DNA of 64,000 nucleotides from Bombyx mori (GCF_030269925.1 NC_085109.1:6324001-6388000); one strand, 5' to 3'. Shown: positions 49,101 to 53,133, numbered from the stretch's first letter. Translations and numbers: made by a program. Notes: a model not told the origin generated them from the sequence alone.

Positions 49101-52100
49101 TAAGGCAAATGTTCGTGTGATGAACAAACTTGTCTGCTTTTTGCCTGGGTGTTTCATATACATATATTTATTTAAACGTATATAAGTATGTATGCCACTG
49201 GTTTCCATAGTATCATCTTAGTTTGAAGCCAAATGACCGTATGCGAGACTTGAACTTAACTATTATAATTATTTTAATAACTGTCATTAAGGCTTTACAA
49301 TATCATTACGTATGTTCTTAGGACAATTTGACGACGCAACGACAAGATTCTACACGGCCTGTGTAGTTGAGGCCTTCCACTATCTACATTCTAGAAATAT
49401 AATTTACAGGTAACAACAGTTCGTTTAAGAACTATTTAAAATTATACTTTTAAAATTTGTGAAAAGAGTCTTAGGTTGTTGGCATTATTATTTTTTTGGT
49501 TAATTTTGATCTCAATGAACAATCACAATGAACTTGGGAAGGCAAAGGGAACTTAGCCCATACAGCCTTGTCTATTCTGTATCTTCTTAAGGTTGTTGAC
49601 AGCGGCTCGTTATCCGGTGGTGGATTCCGCAAAGCACTGCTCTTGCTAACTAGTAGCCAGTTTTTTTTATTGCTTAGATGGGTGGACGAGCTGACAGCCC
49701 ACCTGGTGTTAAGTGGTGGCTGGAGCCCACAGACATCTACAACGTAAATGCTGCCACCTACCTTGAGATATGAGTTCTAAGTCTCAGTATAGTTACAACG
49801 GCTGCCCCACCCTTCAAACCGAAACGCATTACTGCTTCACGGTAGAAATAGGCGGGGTGGTGCTACCTAACCGTGCGGACTCACAATAAGTCCTACCACC
49901 AGTAATTACGCAAATTAAAATTAGTATTAACGACTTATCTCAGGTTGAACCCGTGAACTCACCACCCAGGCTCTGGGTGTAGCTGAAATAGCTTCTTAGG
50001 CTGACCTTGATAATGTTTGTGAACGCCACCGATCATTCACTGTCAGATTGGTCGGATTTACGCTTGCTTTTGTAGGCCATAAATAGCTTTGTGTCGAAGA
50101 TGATTTTTGATTTATCAAAAGGCGTAAGGGCCGTTGGCTTAGATAAATTTAGCTATCCATCTTAACTGAATCGACGGTTGTTTCACTACGCGCGTTGTAC
50201 GAAGTCCGTGTAGTGGGCGTGACGCGTTCTACGCGTTACTTCGCTACAACGCGAGTTCAGATAACGCGATATCATGACCCAACACCGCGTTGTCTTCACG
50301 TACCTTTTAATAGCTTCTAAGTAATTTAATATGCAATTTCGAAAAGGGCACATCTCTGAAAATGTAAAATGTTCAGGAAATAAAAAAAAACTGATTATTT
50401 TCTAAAGCAGTGTAAAATTTAAAATGTTAACTTTTGAGATATATTTTAGTGTTAATTAACAATTACTGGAATTATTATAAAATGGGTATAGGGTGGTAGG
50501 TAAGCCTCAAAACTACATGTATATGAAAAAACGTATTTGACAAAATATGCGACATGTGCCCTTTTCGAAATTGCATATTTAATTAGAATGTAATATATTT
50601 TTTTTTAGGGATCTCAAACCAGAGAATCTACTGCTAGACTCGAAAGGTTACGTGAAACTGGTCGACTTCGGTTTCTCAAAGAAGCTGCAGGCGAGCCGTA
50701 AGACCTGGACGTTCTGCGGCACGCCAGAGTACGTCGCGCCCGAGGTCATCATGAACCGGGGCCACGATATCAGTGCGGACTATTGGTCTTTAGGTAAGAT
50801 TTATAATCAACCTTTTTTTTATTGCTTAGATGGGTGGACGAGCTCACAGCCAACCTGGTGTTAAGAAGTTACTGGAGTCCATAGACATCCACCACGTAAA
50901 TGCGCCACCCACCTTGAGATTTGAGCTCTAAGGTCTCAGTATAGATACAACGGCTGCCTCACCCTTCAAACCAAAACGCATTGCTGCTTCACGGTAGAAA
51001 TAGGTGGGGTGGTGGTACCTACCCGTGCGGACTCACATGAGGTCCTACCACCAGTAAAAACCTTCTTCCAAAATCTAGAGTTATATCTGGTCTTTAGAAT
51101 TTTATCAAAACTTTTTTTTTTCAAATGCACTCAAAATTTTATGATCTGGTTTTTACGTCGTAACGATTCTGAGTCGACAACCTTTTCAAGCTTTATATTC
51201 GTTTTATTGTTTACCGATGCAAATGAAGAGATACGCTTAAATGCTTTTATATATTTGATGGGTCCAATAACCTACAGACATCAGTTTTCCGACACTAACG
51301 ATACGAACGATAAAGTCAAAATCGCGCATTTGTTTCGAACAGCGCCAACCCTGGAAGGCAATTAAAATTATATATAACATACTAGCCGTACTCGCCCGCT
51401 TCGCTGGACATTTAAAATTAACATTATTATTTATTGTCATTATTATTAGGGAGTCCAACACTCATATAAATATTAGCCTATCCATTAAGTACATGTATTT
51501 TCTACATGGATACCAAGTTTCAAGTCAATCGGATGCATGGTTCAGTAGTTATAACGGAACATCCGTAAAAATCACTGTAGATTTATATATTAGTACTAGA
51601 TGACCCGACAGACTTCGTAGTGCCTCAATCGGTAAATAAAAGACCTAAACTTTTGTATAAAATAAACTTAAAACAAACAAAAGGAATCCGTCGGATGGGA
51701 GACACATCAAAGGAAAAACGAAATTGTTATTTTTATTTAATTCCGAGCATTTTCATATGTCTCTACCTTTTAAATGTTCTCTGGACTTCCACAAATAATT
51801 CAAGACCAAAATTAGCCAAATCGGTCCAGCCGTTCTCGAGTTTTAGTGAGACTAACGAACAGCAATTCATTTTTATATATCGACACTTAAAAAGCAAACG
51901 TGACTAAGCGACAATAACTGCTTTATACATAAATGATAGGCAATAACCATATTCGATGCGCCAAAAAAATATATTTCTAGGTCTATTAAAATCATTTCAA
52001 TCCTACAGCTAGATTCGTTAAAATAGAATTTTTTTCAGGTATTTCAACTTTAAATTAGTCTACTGTAAAGTTCACTATCGCTTAGTCACGTTTGCCTTTC

Positions 52101-53133
52101 AAGCGTCGATATATAGACAGCCAAAATGTTTTCAAAGTAACCACGTTTTACCAGGTGTTCTCATGTTCGAACTGCTGACCGGGTCGCCGCCCTTCACGGG
52201 CTCGGATCCTATGAAGACGTACAACAAAATCCTGAAGGGCATCGATGCGGTCGAGTTCCCGCGCTGCATCACGCGCAACGCCGCTAATCTGATCAAGAAA
52301 CTCTGCCGCGACAACCCTGCGGAGCGGCTCGGCTATCAACGAGGCGGCATAACTGAGATACAGAAGCACAAGTAAGACGAAATACTCAAACTGTCGTAGG
52401 GGTAGCTCGTTTTGAAAATCGTAGTTATTTATAGTTGTAGTAGAGAATCGTTTTTTTTAGAACGTAGTTTGAATTGACACACCGAGAAGATTTGTTGGTT
52501 TGTCGTGTATATCTTTTACACGATTTTTATTTAGCTTGCATTACTAAGTTTCTTGTCCGATCTTCTCAGATTCTAGATTTAGTATTGCTCTTGCTAGGGT
52601 CAGTGTTAATAAATTTTCTCAGGTTGAACCCGTGAACTCACCTATCCATCCGAGCGTGATAGACAGTAATAGACAGGGTGATGATACATATCCGTATGGG
52701 CTTACAACACGCCTCACGCGTGCCGTCTTTTTCTCATCTCATTTCATTCTAGATTCACCGAGCTAGTAGGTGAGCTAACGGGGCTCAAACCGGGAGTCTC
52801 GCTAACACTGGCCCTATCAAGAGCCGTGTTTCCAGAATATACCACCGAATCGGAAACGCGACCCACTGAGAAGATCCGGCGAGAAACTCAGGCTCGCATG
52901 CCAAGATTCTGGACAAACTGTATATATTTATCAGTATTTTGTTAATATTTGGATTTCCTATTTTCAGATGGTTCGATGGCTTTAACTGGGAAGGCCTAGC
53001 GCAACGTTCTCTAGAGCCACCTATTGTACCGACCGTAAATTCGGCCATAGACACGCACAACTTCGACCAATACCCGGCAGATGCAGACGAACCTCCCCCC
53101 GACGATCTCTCCGGTTGGGATGCGAACTTTTAA
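15935..53133 (+). CDS. for: foraging: cGMP-dependent protein kinase (PKG I), shared C-terminal exons, gene-level entry
   Basis: Nine exons splice in consistent phase into 526 residues ending at TAA 53131-53133. They give the rear half of cyclic-nucleotide site A, all of site B and an AGC-type Ser/Thr kinase with its tail. PKG is a cytoplasmic enzyme that cGMP releases from autoinhibition; in insects foraging affects feeding and food-search behaviour. Residues match what I recall of Drosophila FOR almost continuously ([31 protein letters not shown]). In this numbering: glycine loop G222-x-G-G-F-G, ATP lysine K245, catalytic D338 in RDLKPEN, metal-binding D356 in DFG, activation-loop T371. The gene is 5'-incomplete: leucine zipper, autoinhibitory segment and front half of site A are not in the window. 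Introns range from 0.6 to 15 kb and are loaded with transposons. Family certain; isoform structure inferred. Confidence 0.95.
16155..18397 (+). other. for intron, no recognised exon
   Basis: AT-rich. A GA-repeat lies at 16358-16376. The small ORFs (16911, 17264, 18150) have no recognisable protein content. Confidence 0.5.
18745..20616 (-). CDS. LINE ORF2, reverse transcriptase part (frameshifted from endonuclease)
   Basis: A 623-codon frame with the RT blocks in order: [46 protein letters not shown] (first catalytic Asp), [28 protein letters not shown] (YADD box), then [11 protein letters not shown]. The block spacing fits CR1-group elements. It lacks its own ATG at the join; its reading frame is open up to about 20645, where it meets the endonuclease frame. 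It reverse-transcribes the element RNA at the nicked site. Only one frameshift separates this copy from a complete ORF2, so it is young. Confidence 0.88.
   Translation of the reverse strand: MVEKALESEKKAYFNFNINNKIHNPSILWKNLKTNILPPVDHELPLIFNDAKQINDHFLKIPNVINCSSIISNTNYFNSHRYSDSQFNLSGVKECTVLQILQQLKSDALGVDDISLKMLCMTLPYSLTSVTNLVNMSINTSIFPYTWKTAVVRPVPKKPNAMTLSDLRPISILPCLSKILEKVISSQLTDYLEKHNILPEYQSGFRRSRGTATALLDVTDNILAARDRGMCTILVLLDFSRAFDSLNIDLLLAKLSFYGLSADTIRWFSSYLTERSQLVEIRRGEGNVRSNMANVINGVPQGSILGPLLFILYSADIVGHINHCQYHIYADDIQLYISFKMSEFTMAIEKLTGDLNRVANWSEQNSLFLNPSKTKYIVFGNESRLSKLPSQPFNGLNIRNDPIERVYEVRNLGLLMDAGLRFKKHVTEMVRHCFYRLKVLYHIRNYLSEKLRIQLVETLILSKLNYADVVYGPRLLNSTGRILQRVQNACMRFCFSIPPRSHVTSIINQSKMLNLKLRRKLHFACLLFGVVKLQTPNYLYLKLTYLGDGGKQSRQRSQVFATPRHCSAAFRGSFRYLASKCWNNIPPPIRHQRTLRSFKTNLKVYLLNIQEKFENIKYNYSVL
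20640..21635 (-). CDS. LINE ORF2, apurinic-type endonuclease part
   Basis: 331 codons hold the AP-like endonuclease: [10 protein letters not shown] (Asn motif), AVNETWL (catalytic Glu), [10 protein letters not shown], then DIICTHN. The usual Ser-Asp-His motif appears as NSHAFLSC, so the Asp may be replaced. It nicks target DNA to prime reverse transcription. The frame ends at a TGA at 20640-20642, where a one-base deletion shifts the frame into the RT part. The true start is probably the Met before LKVGF or a little upstream. The 166-codon ORF in the ORF1-ORF2 spacer starts at TTG and is ignored. Confidence 0.82.
   Translation of the reverse strand: MEIHPPYLCCPNSIFRSLMPRHMLKVGFHNAGSLNTNHDEFIVALIDHDLDILAVNETWLRRGEENRASIVPGYRLKHIPRSDKIKNGRGGGVGFYVRQGIPFKPIQLTLVQESVEQMWLSLVVNTRKIAFGTAYRPPWQDVDVFLDSLTHTISSLSDFDSLVLLGDFNVNLLNNNDIKTDKMKDFFHICSLDQLITEPTHFTDHSATLIDIICTHNLASKCVQVERIVDLNSHAFLSCEINCRRPKVPANIVTVRPFKNIDDTLFESDLTRIRWDAIFNSVILTLFDLHAPLKTIKCKTYSYPWITDNIRLMMKLRNKAHKRHTVSKTEV
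22078..23100 (-). CDS. LINE ORF1 protein: PHD-type zinc finger, coiled coil, FP-like C-terminus
   Basis: An intact 340-residue ORF with a true ATG. Residues 4-48 hold a Cys/His cluster (CGAC, CARCSKC, FHKGC, WICPSC) in PHD-finger order. Residues 90-185 are heptad-like and charged, probably a coiled coil for trimerisation. The C-terminal third (DIDIIGLPE, then [10 protein letters not shown] and a [18 protein letters not shown] stretch) resembles the FP-type C-terminal domain common in insect LINE ORF1 proteins. The likely role is binding the element RNA as a chaperone in the RNP. No breaks seen. Confidence 0.85.
   Translation of the reverse strand: MAKCGACGKFLSTADCARCSKCSDNFHKGCVAIPSTGVAPRGWICPSCLAKVPRGDNAATPVRGLTVVGVHQTSNECDVDADTMNWSLESHVDLGLEIRSFKDELVGLRTDLRNCRKDIAEFKELLQSCHGRIDAVEARVLGLEARLAEIVPTVAASDLDSTVAELRMQLRERDQDLLRNDIDIIGLPEVREECACHLVQVVAVKLGVKLDVCDIVHAERIGAVRRNFTEGDENRPRILSVRLARRSVRDALLKGARVRRNLSTTDLDVPGPVRTVYLNERLSAYNRQLFGTARQKGKDKGWKYVWTKDGRIYIRRGDGTPALRIRVQADLKKHFGPDIV
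23539..23649 (+). pseudogene. Orphan coding-like fragment, 36 codons and stop
   Basis: GAA at 23539 opens 36 codons to TAA 23647 with ordinary amino-acid composition (begins [20 protein letters not shown]). It is preceded by CTAG, a possible acceptor. The DNA is less AT-rich than its flanks. I do not recognise the family. It could be a terminal exon, a retrocopy piece or a transposon remnant; it is not part of PKG. Confidence 0.35.
24000..24292 (+). mobile_element. RTE-like LINE 3' end, copy A
   Basis: CTAGCTGACCCGGCAGACTT to GAACAGCAATTCATTTTTAT and a TATA tail. A second copy is at 51597-51880. Confidence 0.65.
24293..25239. other. Intronic DNA, TG microsatellite
   Basis: A (TG)n run lies at 24413-24429. 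No exon or known repeat otherwise. Confidence 0.4.
25240..25325 (-). repeat. Degenerate ~250-bp retroposon piece
   Basis: TTTTTATTGCACTAGATGGG, then GTTCATAGACATC and CTCACCTTGAG, show an old minus copy. Confidence 0.5.
25326..26190. other. Intronic DNA, no recognised feature
   Basis: The 97-codon ORF at 25649 has no recognisable content. Confidence 0.4.
26195..26275 (+). repeat. Degenerate Bm1 fragment
   Basis: CAGTGACCCTTGCTAGGGCT..GTGTTAGG and the CTTAAGCC part match the Bm1 middle with many changes. Confidence 0.45.
26445..26495 (-). repeat. Fragment of ~250-bp retroposon
   Basis: GTGCCTACCTGTGCGGGCTT then CGTCCTACTACCAGG is the end of the 250-bp family. Confidence 0.5.
26580..26990 (-). 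mobile_element. LINE ORF2 C-terminal remnant
   Basis: TCAGCCTGTCCATTGCTAAA and ATAGGCCTTCCC open a 400-bp minus-strand stretch typical of the RTE-like ORF2 tail, with AGGTGGCCGTCCCAA encoding a Gly-Arg-Pro-type motif. Many frame breaks; dead. Confidence 0.65.
26991..29193. other. for intron, no recognised exon
   Basis: AT-rich. Imperfect TATAGGTACT repeats lie at 27283-27313. A GC-richer patch at 28510-28620 matches nothing I know. Confidence 0.4.
29194..29335 (+). CDS. for: for exon: start of cyclic-nucleotide site B
   Basis: TTTTTTTACAG precedes 29194, and CAG|GTAACT ends the exon. AG from the previous exon plus T makes the Ser of the FLKS-VPIF junction, exactly as in fly PKG. It encodes shared residues 74-121, with the hinge helix and the site-B barrel entry ([32 protein letters not shown]). 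A separate reading through the donor gives a spurious longer ORF. Confidence 0.95.
29336..31560. other. for intron, mostly unrecognised
   Basis: Contains one LINE remnant at 29735-29840. The other small ORFs are probably chance. Confidence 0.4.
29735..29840 (+). mobile_element. LINE ORF2 C-terminal remnant
   Basis: GTTAAAGTGGCAGTGGGTAGG encodes Leu-Lys-Trp-Gln-Trp-Val-Gly, the [12 protein letters not shown] motif of the RTE ORF2 tail (also seen in the 40101 element). The rest is degenerate. Confidence 0.5.
31563..31790 (+). mobile_element. SINE related to Bm1 (variant family)
   Basis: Shares CTGAGTTTCTCACCGGATCT and CGATCCGGTAGTAGATTC with Bm1, but the 3' half differs: GTCTCCTTTGGAGGCGCTCG, then GGAAAGGCCTCCGGGCCACC. 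A minus copy lies at 63790 to the window end. Confidence 0.75.
31791..32815. other. Intronic DNA with a Bm1 tail fragment
   Basis: Bases 32193-32250 (GGTGACGCTGACATGGTC..ATCAGCTTAG plus A-run) are a Bm1 3' end. The rest is unrecognised. Confidence 0.45.
32816..33290 (+). repeat. RTE-like LINE tail, decayed
   Basis: ATGTATGTTTGTATGTTTG and CACATTAAACGGCCAGATTT resemble RTE 3' ends; then a long A/T-rich stretch. Confidence 0.4.
33545..33710 (+). repeat. Degenerate ~250-bp retroposon
   Basis: GGTAGGGCGTATTAGGCCCG, then TTTTAAGGGTGGCATTGCCG, is a plus copy with many changes. Confidence 0.4.
33930..33988 (+). pseudogene. LINE ORF2 C-terminal remnant, left part
   Basis: The frame reads [14 protein letters not shown] up to 33988 and continues after the hAT insertion as [14 protein letters not shown] at 39131, the typical GRP-x-x-RWxDDI tail of an RTE-type LINE. 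Confidence 0.7.
34222..35420 (-). mobile_element. mariner-type transposon, one end missing
   Basis: The end facing low coordinates is TAGGTTGGGGAAAAAGTTAC, a mariner terminal repeat at a TA site. The opposite end should carry its reverse complement upstream of the gene start (35329) but none was found up to 35840, so this side is deleted. Confidence 0.8.
34299..35329 (-). pseudogene. mariner transposase, one frameshift
   Basis: The frame from 35329 encodes the helix-turn-helix DNA-binding N-terminus ([20 protein letters not shown], then [10 protein letters not shown] and RRSGRP). It shifts by one base near 35085-35100 into the frame that runs to 34299. The catalytic part has [20 protein letters not shown] and [13 protein letters not shown] with 34 residues between the second and third Asp, the D,D34D signature. 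Mariner transposases cut and paste at TA. The WVPHxL-type region is altered. Inactive because of the frameshift and missing terminal repeat. Confidence 0.88.
35841..37560 (-). mobile_element. R1-clade LINE, 5'-truncated, decayed
   Basis: Minus-strand element with a poly(A) tail seen as the T-run at 35843-35857, a ~450-bp GC-rich 3'UTR, then ORF2 remnants: a C-x2-C-x8-H-x4-C zinc knuckle and RT pieces. Much richer in GC than the host DNA. Inserted within the hAT element. Confidence 0.8.
36317..37558 (-). pseudogene. R1-type LINE ORF2 remnant (RT and zinc knuckle)
   Basis: Frames at 37558-37227 carry [20 protein letters not shown] and then [15 protein letters not shown], the RT core of lepidopteran R1 relatives, followed by [14 protein letters not shown], where the usual YADD box is broken by an insertion. 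Bases 36712-36317 encode the C-terminal end: [17 protein letters not shown], then [18 protein letters not shown]. Several frameshifts separate the parts. R1 relatives normally insert into rRNA genes or other fixed sites; this copy is elsewhere and dead. Confidence 0.8.
37561..37925 (+). mobile_element. RTE-type LINE 3' end, copy 2
   Basis: Same sequence as 9290-9665 (AAAAGAACACTTATT to CTTTCCTCTTTATAATATTA). It abuts the 5' edge of the R1-type element with no gap. Confidence 0.7.
38050..38525 (-). pseudogene. RTE-type LINE ORF2 C-terminus, 144 codons open
   Basis: [20 protein letters not shown], then [20 protein letters not shown] and [13 protein letters not shown], is the well-known tail domain of RTE-like ORF2 proteins. 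5'-truncated and without the RT core. A related, more decayed copy is at 56365-56680. Confidence 0.8.
38640..39044. other. hAT interior, AT-rich
   Basis: No transposase motif seen in six frames. Confidence 0.4.
39125..39240 (+). pseudogene. LINE ORF2 C-terminal remnant, right part
   Basis: Continues the frame of 33930-33988 across the hAT insertion (ATTTAGAA duplicated), then a one-base shift after AATH leads to [17 protein letters not shown], the usual R-x-x-W-x-x-L end. Confidence 0.65.
39241..39960. other. Intronic DNA, no recognised feature
   Basis: Small ORFs at 39407 and 39666 show no known domain. Confidence 0.4.
39961..43470 (-). mobile_element. RTE-type non-LTR retrotransposon, ORF2 intact, 5'-truncated
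   Basis: Minus-strand element: the end of ORF1 (from about 43470 to 43089), an in-frame UAG, ORF2 to 40101, then a short 3'UTR and an A-rich tail, seen as AAATAAAATAAAAATAAAAAA near 39965-39990. ORF1 has no ATG after the upstream stop, so the 5' end is missing. Confidence 0.85.
40101..42995 (-). CDS. RTE-type LINE ORF2: endonuclease and reverse transcriptase, intact
   Basis: About 964 codons without a break. Endonuclease: [10 protein letters not shown] (Asn), LGLSETR (Glu), [89 protein letters not shown], then [10 protein letters not shown]-terminus: [22 protein letters not shown] and [11 protein letters not shown]. The listed start at 42995 is GTG; the first in-frame AUG comes only after the two first catalytic motifs, and the frame is open upstream to a UAG at 43089-43091. 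So ORF2 is either read through from ORF1 or the UAG is a mutation in a former single ORF. Looks young. Confidence 0.92.
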   Translation of the reverse strand: MEEYDHNPPGKPQKQKTTKLNKDFKNCIKIGTYNVRSLSSIHRYLELNNALKDIKCDILGLSETRKMGCHIEEYSDYVFCYIGETKGLYGVGFLIKKAWKNNITNFTGISERVALLQMNFGGLDISIIQAYAPTEKSDDTEIQKFYNDLKKAHTLSNEKIIILGDFNAKIGQPKKEEKLVMGQYGLGQRNERGKRLLEYALEYRLAIINTYFKKRPSRRWTWKSPDEKVKNEIDYIMTNVPKIVQNYEVLNNVKFQTDHRLLRATVLLSQVKKNRKGFKPPPKIPKNEEETRYYIDSLKSNIDTKLADTRNVQSYYDALEKAITKSLTSKNNTKKEKRHKIFSEETLALINKRSELTLRKNKDADTKKELSKLYKETSKAIKRDYSKHRQRIITENLNEFRSTKRAFKELNLRKTWIQKLEGQHKEITTRQEIVQQATSFYQELYKNKNKTIKEANDSHNCYNTETIRPIEEKDTYAQLKHLKSDKSPGPDAITNEALKIGAPVLLKPLTELFNLILEAEIVPIQWCTSDIILLYKKGNPLDINNYRPISLLANIYKIFSSIILKRITQEIEKAQPIEQAGFRSGFSTLDHIQALEQVIEKYEEFNKPLYLGFIDYSKAFDSISHNSIWKSLKKLNINSKYINIIKYIYNNSISYVKLESRGDAINIERGVRQGDPLSPKLFIAVLEDVFRNTDWKNRGIKINNRYLNHLRFADDIVMLSETANELQDMLRSLVQASSQVGLEMNATKTKIMTNSIERPINVKGKTIEYVYSYIYLGKQISFLKTHNEDEIERRTNIAWKKFWSLREILKGDYAINLKKTVLDTCILPCLLYGCQTWVYTTRAKQRITTTQRAMERSILNIRKIQKVRSKVIRQKTKMTDALTQALKLKWQWAGHVLRYTDTRWTVNTTIWKGPIGKRRVGRPKRRWADDITEIIGKDWQTIGKDRDQWKGLEEAFTRGGVHIQ
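43089..43472 (-). CDS. RTE-type LINE ORF1, C-terminal part only
   Basis: The open frame reads [20 protein letters not shown], then [14 protein letters not shown], the conserved end of the ORF1-type domain in insect RTE/L1-like elements, followed by a low-complexity Asn/Ser-rich tail. No ATG follows the TAA near 43480, so the protein lacks its N-terminus. It ends in UAG, in the same frame as ORF2. Confidence 0.65.
   Translation of the reverse strand, partial: YKYIPYYIKEDYPQSVLQKRKELQEQVIAEREKGNKAIIKYDKLVLLNNLSKDPKNNKRNLSESPENNTINHAEQISQANKKNKTLAAHIIQRSSSFSEGGVKPSILNYLTNKNNKKINTQANTTNI
43690..43793 (+). repeat. Degenerate ~250-bp retroposon 3' end
   Basis: GGGCTCCAGTAACCAGTTAA, then GAACAATAAAAAAT, is an old plus copy. 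Confidence 0.5.
43926..44173 (-). mobile_element. ~250-bp retroposon copy, full length
   Basis: TTTATTGCTTTGATGGGTGG to GAGGTCCTACCACCAGTAAA. The 125-codon ORF over it is a shadow. It lies 281 bp before a PKG exon. Confidence 0.85.
44454..44548 (+). CDS. for: for exon: site B barrel and cassette start
   Basis: This small 95-base exon lies between TTTATTTTCAG and GG|GTAAGT, entering in phase 0 and leaving in phase 2. It encodes shared residues 122-152, ending [11 protein letters not shown], the Gly-Glu of the site B phosphate-binding cassette. It begins about 280 bp after a 250-bp SINE copy. Confidence 0.95.
44549..46134 (+). other. for intron with repeat pieces
   Basis: Holds a ~75-bp RTE tail (44955-45027), an old 250-bp retroposon piece (about 45535-45605), and the inverted-repeat arm at 45843-46085. 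Confidence 0.5.
45843..46085 (+). repeat. Dispersed repeat X, left arm
   Basis: TATACTAATATATAAATCTAC, then GGATGTTCCGTTATAACTGC and CATGCATCCGATTGACTTG to AGCGAAGCGGACGGGTACAG. Its reverse complement occurs at 51378-51597. Confidence 0.75.
46135..46281 (+). CDS. for: for exon: end of cyclic-nucleotide site B
   Basis: The exon lies between GCGTTACAG and CG|GTAAGC. It encodes shared residues 153-201 ([12 protein letters not shown], then [11 protein letters not shown]). The cassette reads RTAN where site A reads RTAT; Drosophila FOR, as I recall it, also has RTAN, so this is conserved and not damage. The helix leads into the linker to the kinase. Confidence 0.95.
46282..48289 (+). other. for intron, low-complexity AT/CA region
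   Basis: Bases 46310-46590 are rich in ATAT and CACA simple sequence. No exon seen elsewhere in this 2-kb intron. Confidence 0.45.
48290..48609 (+). CDS. for: for exon: kinase N-lobe
   Basis: The exon lies between TATTTACAG and G|GTCAGT and encodes shared residues 202-308. It holds the glycine-rich loop [11 protein letters not shown], the ATP-anchoring lysine in FALKQMKK (K245), helix C with the conserved Glu in MSEKEIM, and the hinge [12 protein letters not shown]. All N-lobe kinase residues are present. A 250-bp SINE starts about 40 bp after the donor. Confidence 0.96.
48645..48883 (-). mobile_element. ~250-bp retroposon copy
   Basis: TTTTTATTGCTTAGATGGGTGG to GTCCTACCACCAGTAATTACG; about 15 bp missing near CACGCATAAAGTT. 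Starts ~40 bp after a PKG donor. Confidence 0.85.
49036..49215 (+). mobile_element. tRNA-derived SINE (different family)
   Basis: GGGCAGTAATTAGCGCACCC resembles a tRNA A-box side, and GGTTCGATTCC at 49087 is a perfect pol III B-box; the tail is TATA-rich. Not a functional tRNA: no CCA-end stem pairing seen. Confidence 0.6.
49322..49409 (+). CDS. for: for exon: kinase helix E to catalytic Arg
   Basis: The 88-base exon lies between TATGTTCTTAG and AG|GTAACA. It encodes shared residues 309-337 ([20 protein letters not shown]) and ends in the split codon for the Arg of the catalytic RDLKPEN loop. Confidence 0.95.
49600..50010 (+). mobile_element. Degenerate Bm1 split by a 250-bp retroposon
   Basis: Bm1 middle at 49600-49655 (ATCCGGTGGTGGATTCCGCA) and Bm1 end at 49935-50005 (AGGTTGAACCCGTGAACTCA) flank the 250-bp copy. 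Confidence 0.65.
49660..49906 (-). mobile_element. ~250-bp retroposon copy nested in Bm1
   Basis: Full-length minus copy. Its outer flank AATTACGCAAATTA is the same as that of the 48645 copy. Confidence 0.85.
50326..50581. mobile_element. MITE with 25-bp terminal inverted repeats
   Basis: TATGCAATTTCGAAAAGGGC at 50329 and GCCCTTTTCGAAATTGCATA at 50558 form about 25 bp of perfect inverted repeat around ~200 bp of AT-rich DNA, flanked by TTAA on both sides, as piggyBac-related MITEs are. It ends ~27 bp before the exon at 50609. Confidence 0.8.
50609..50793 (+). CDS. for: for exon: catalytic loop, DFG and activation loop
   Basis: The exon lies between ATTTTTTTTTAG and G|GTAAGA and encodes shared residues 338-399. 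It carries catalytic D338 in [10 protein letters not shown]356 in LVDFGFSKK, activation-loop T371 in [16 protein letters not shown] and the DYWSLG helix. A MITE ends only about 27 bp before the exon, so the acceptor's branch point may lie in or beside transposon sequence. Confidence 0.96.
50812..51057 (-). mobile_element. ~250-bp retroposon copy
   Basis: TTTATTGCTTAGATGGGTGG to GAGGTCCTACCACCAGTAAA. Starts ~20 bp after a PKG donor. Confidence 0.85.
51378..51597 (-). repeat. Dispersed repeat X, right arm (inverted)
   Basis: TAGCCGTACTCGCCCGCTTC, then CATGGATACCAAGTTTCAAG and ATGGTTCAGTAGTTATAACG, is the reverse complement of 45843-46085. Confidence 0.75.
51597..51880 (+). mobile_element. RTE-like LINE 3' end, copy B
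   Basis: CTAGATGACCCGACAGACTT to ACGAACAGCAATTCATTTTT, closely matching 24000-24292. Confidence 0.7.
51874..52115. mobile_element. MITE with 38-bp inverted repeats
   Basis: Arms at 51874-51911 (TATATATCGACACTTAAAAA then GCAAACGTGACTAAGCGA) and 52078-52115 (TCGCTTAGTCACGTTTGC then CTTTCAAGCGTCGATATATA) pair with three or four mismatches. Total about 242 bp. It lies 39 bp upstream of the exon at 52155. Confidence 0.8.
52155..52371 (+). CDS. for: for exon: kinase C-lobe
   Basis: The exon lies between GTTTTACCAG and AA|GTAAGA and encodes shared residues 400-471 ([13 protein letters not shown], then [13 protein letters not shown]). The base composition is markedly GC-richer than the flanks. A 242-bp MITE ends 39 bp upstream of the first base. 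Confidence 0.96.
52545..52725 (+). repeat. Old Bm1 piece and retroposon scrap
   Basis: TTGCTCTTGCTAGGGTCAGT, then GTTGAACCCGTGAACTCACC, is a diverged Bm1; GATACATATCCGTATGGGCT is a 250-bp family scrap. Confidence 0.5.
52755..52893 (-). mobile_element. Bm1-type SINE fragment
   Basis: GTAGGTGAGCTAACGGGGCT to ACTGAGAAGATCCGGCGAGA, minus strand, in the last PKG intron. Confidence 0.8.
52968..53133 (+). CDS. for: for terminal exon: AGC C-terminal tail and stop
   Basis: The acceptor CTATTTTCAG ends at 52967. The exon encodes WFDGF and the PKG tail ([15 protein letters not shown]) and ends with TAA at 53131-53133. The Trp-Asp-x-x-Phe end is typical of PKG. A minus-strand Bm1 copy lies 76 bp upstream in the last intron. 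Confidence 0.96.

Noticed and set aside
49036..49110. Functional tRNA gene
   Set aside because: The B-box is good but the stems do not pair as in a tRNA and the tail is SINE-like.
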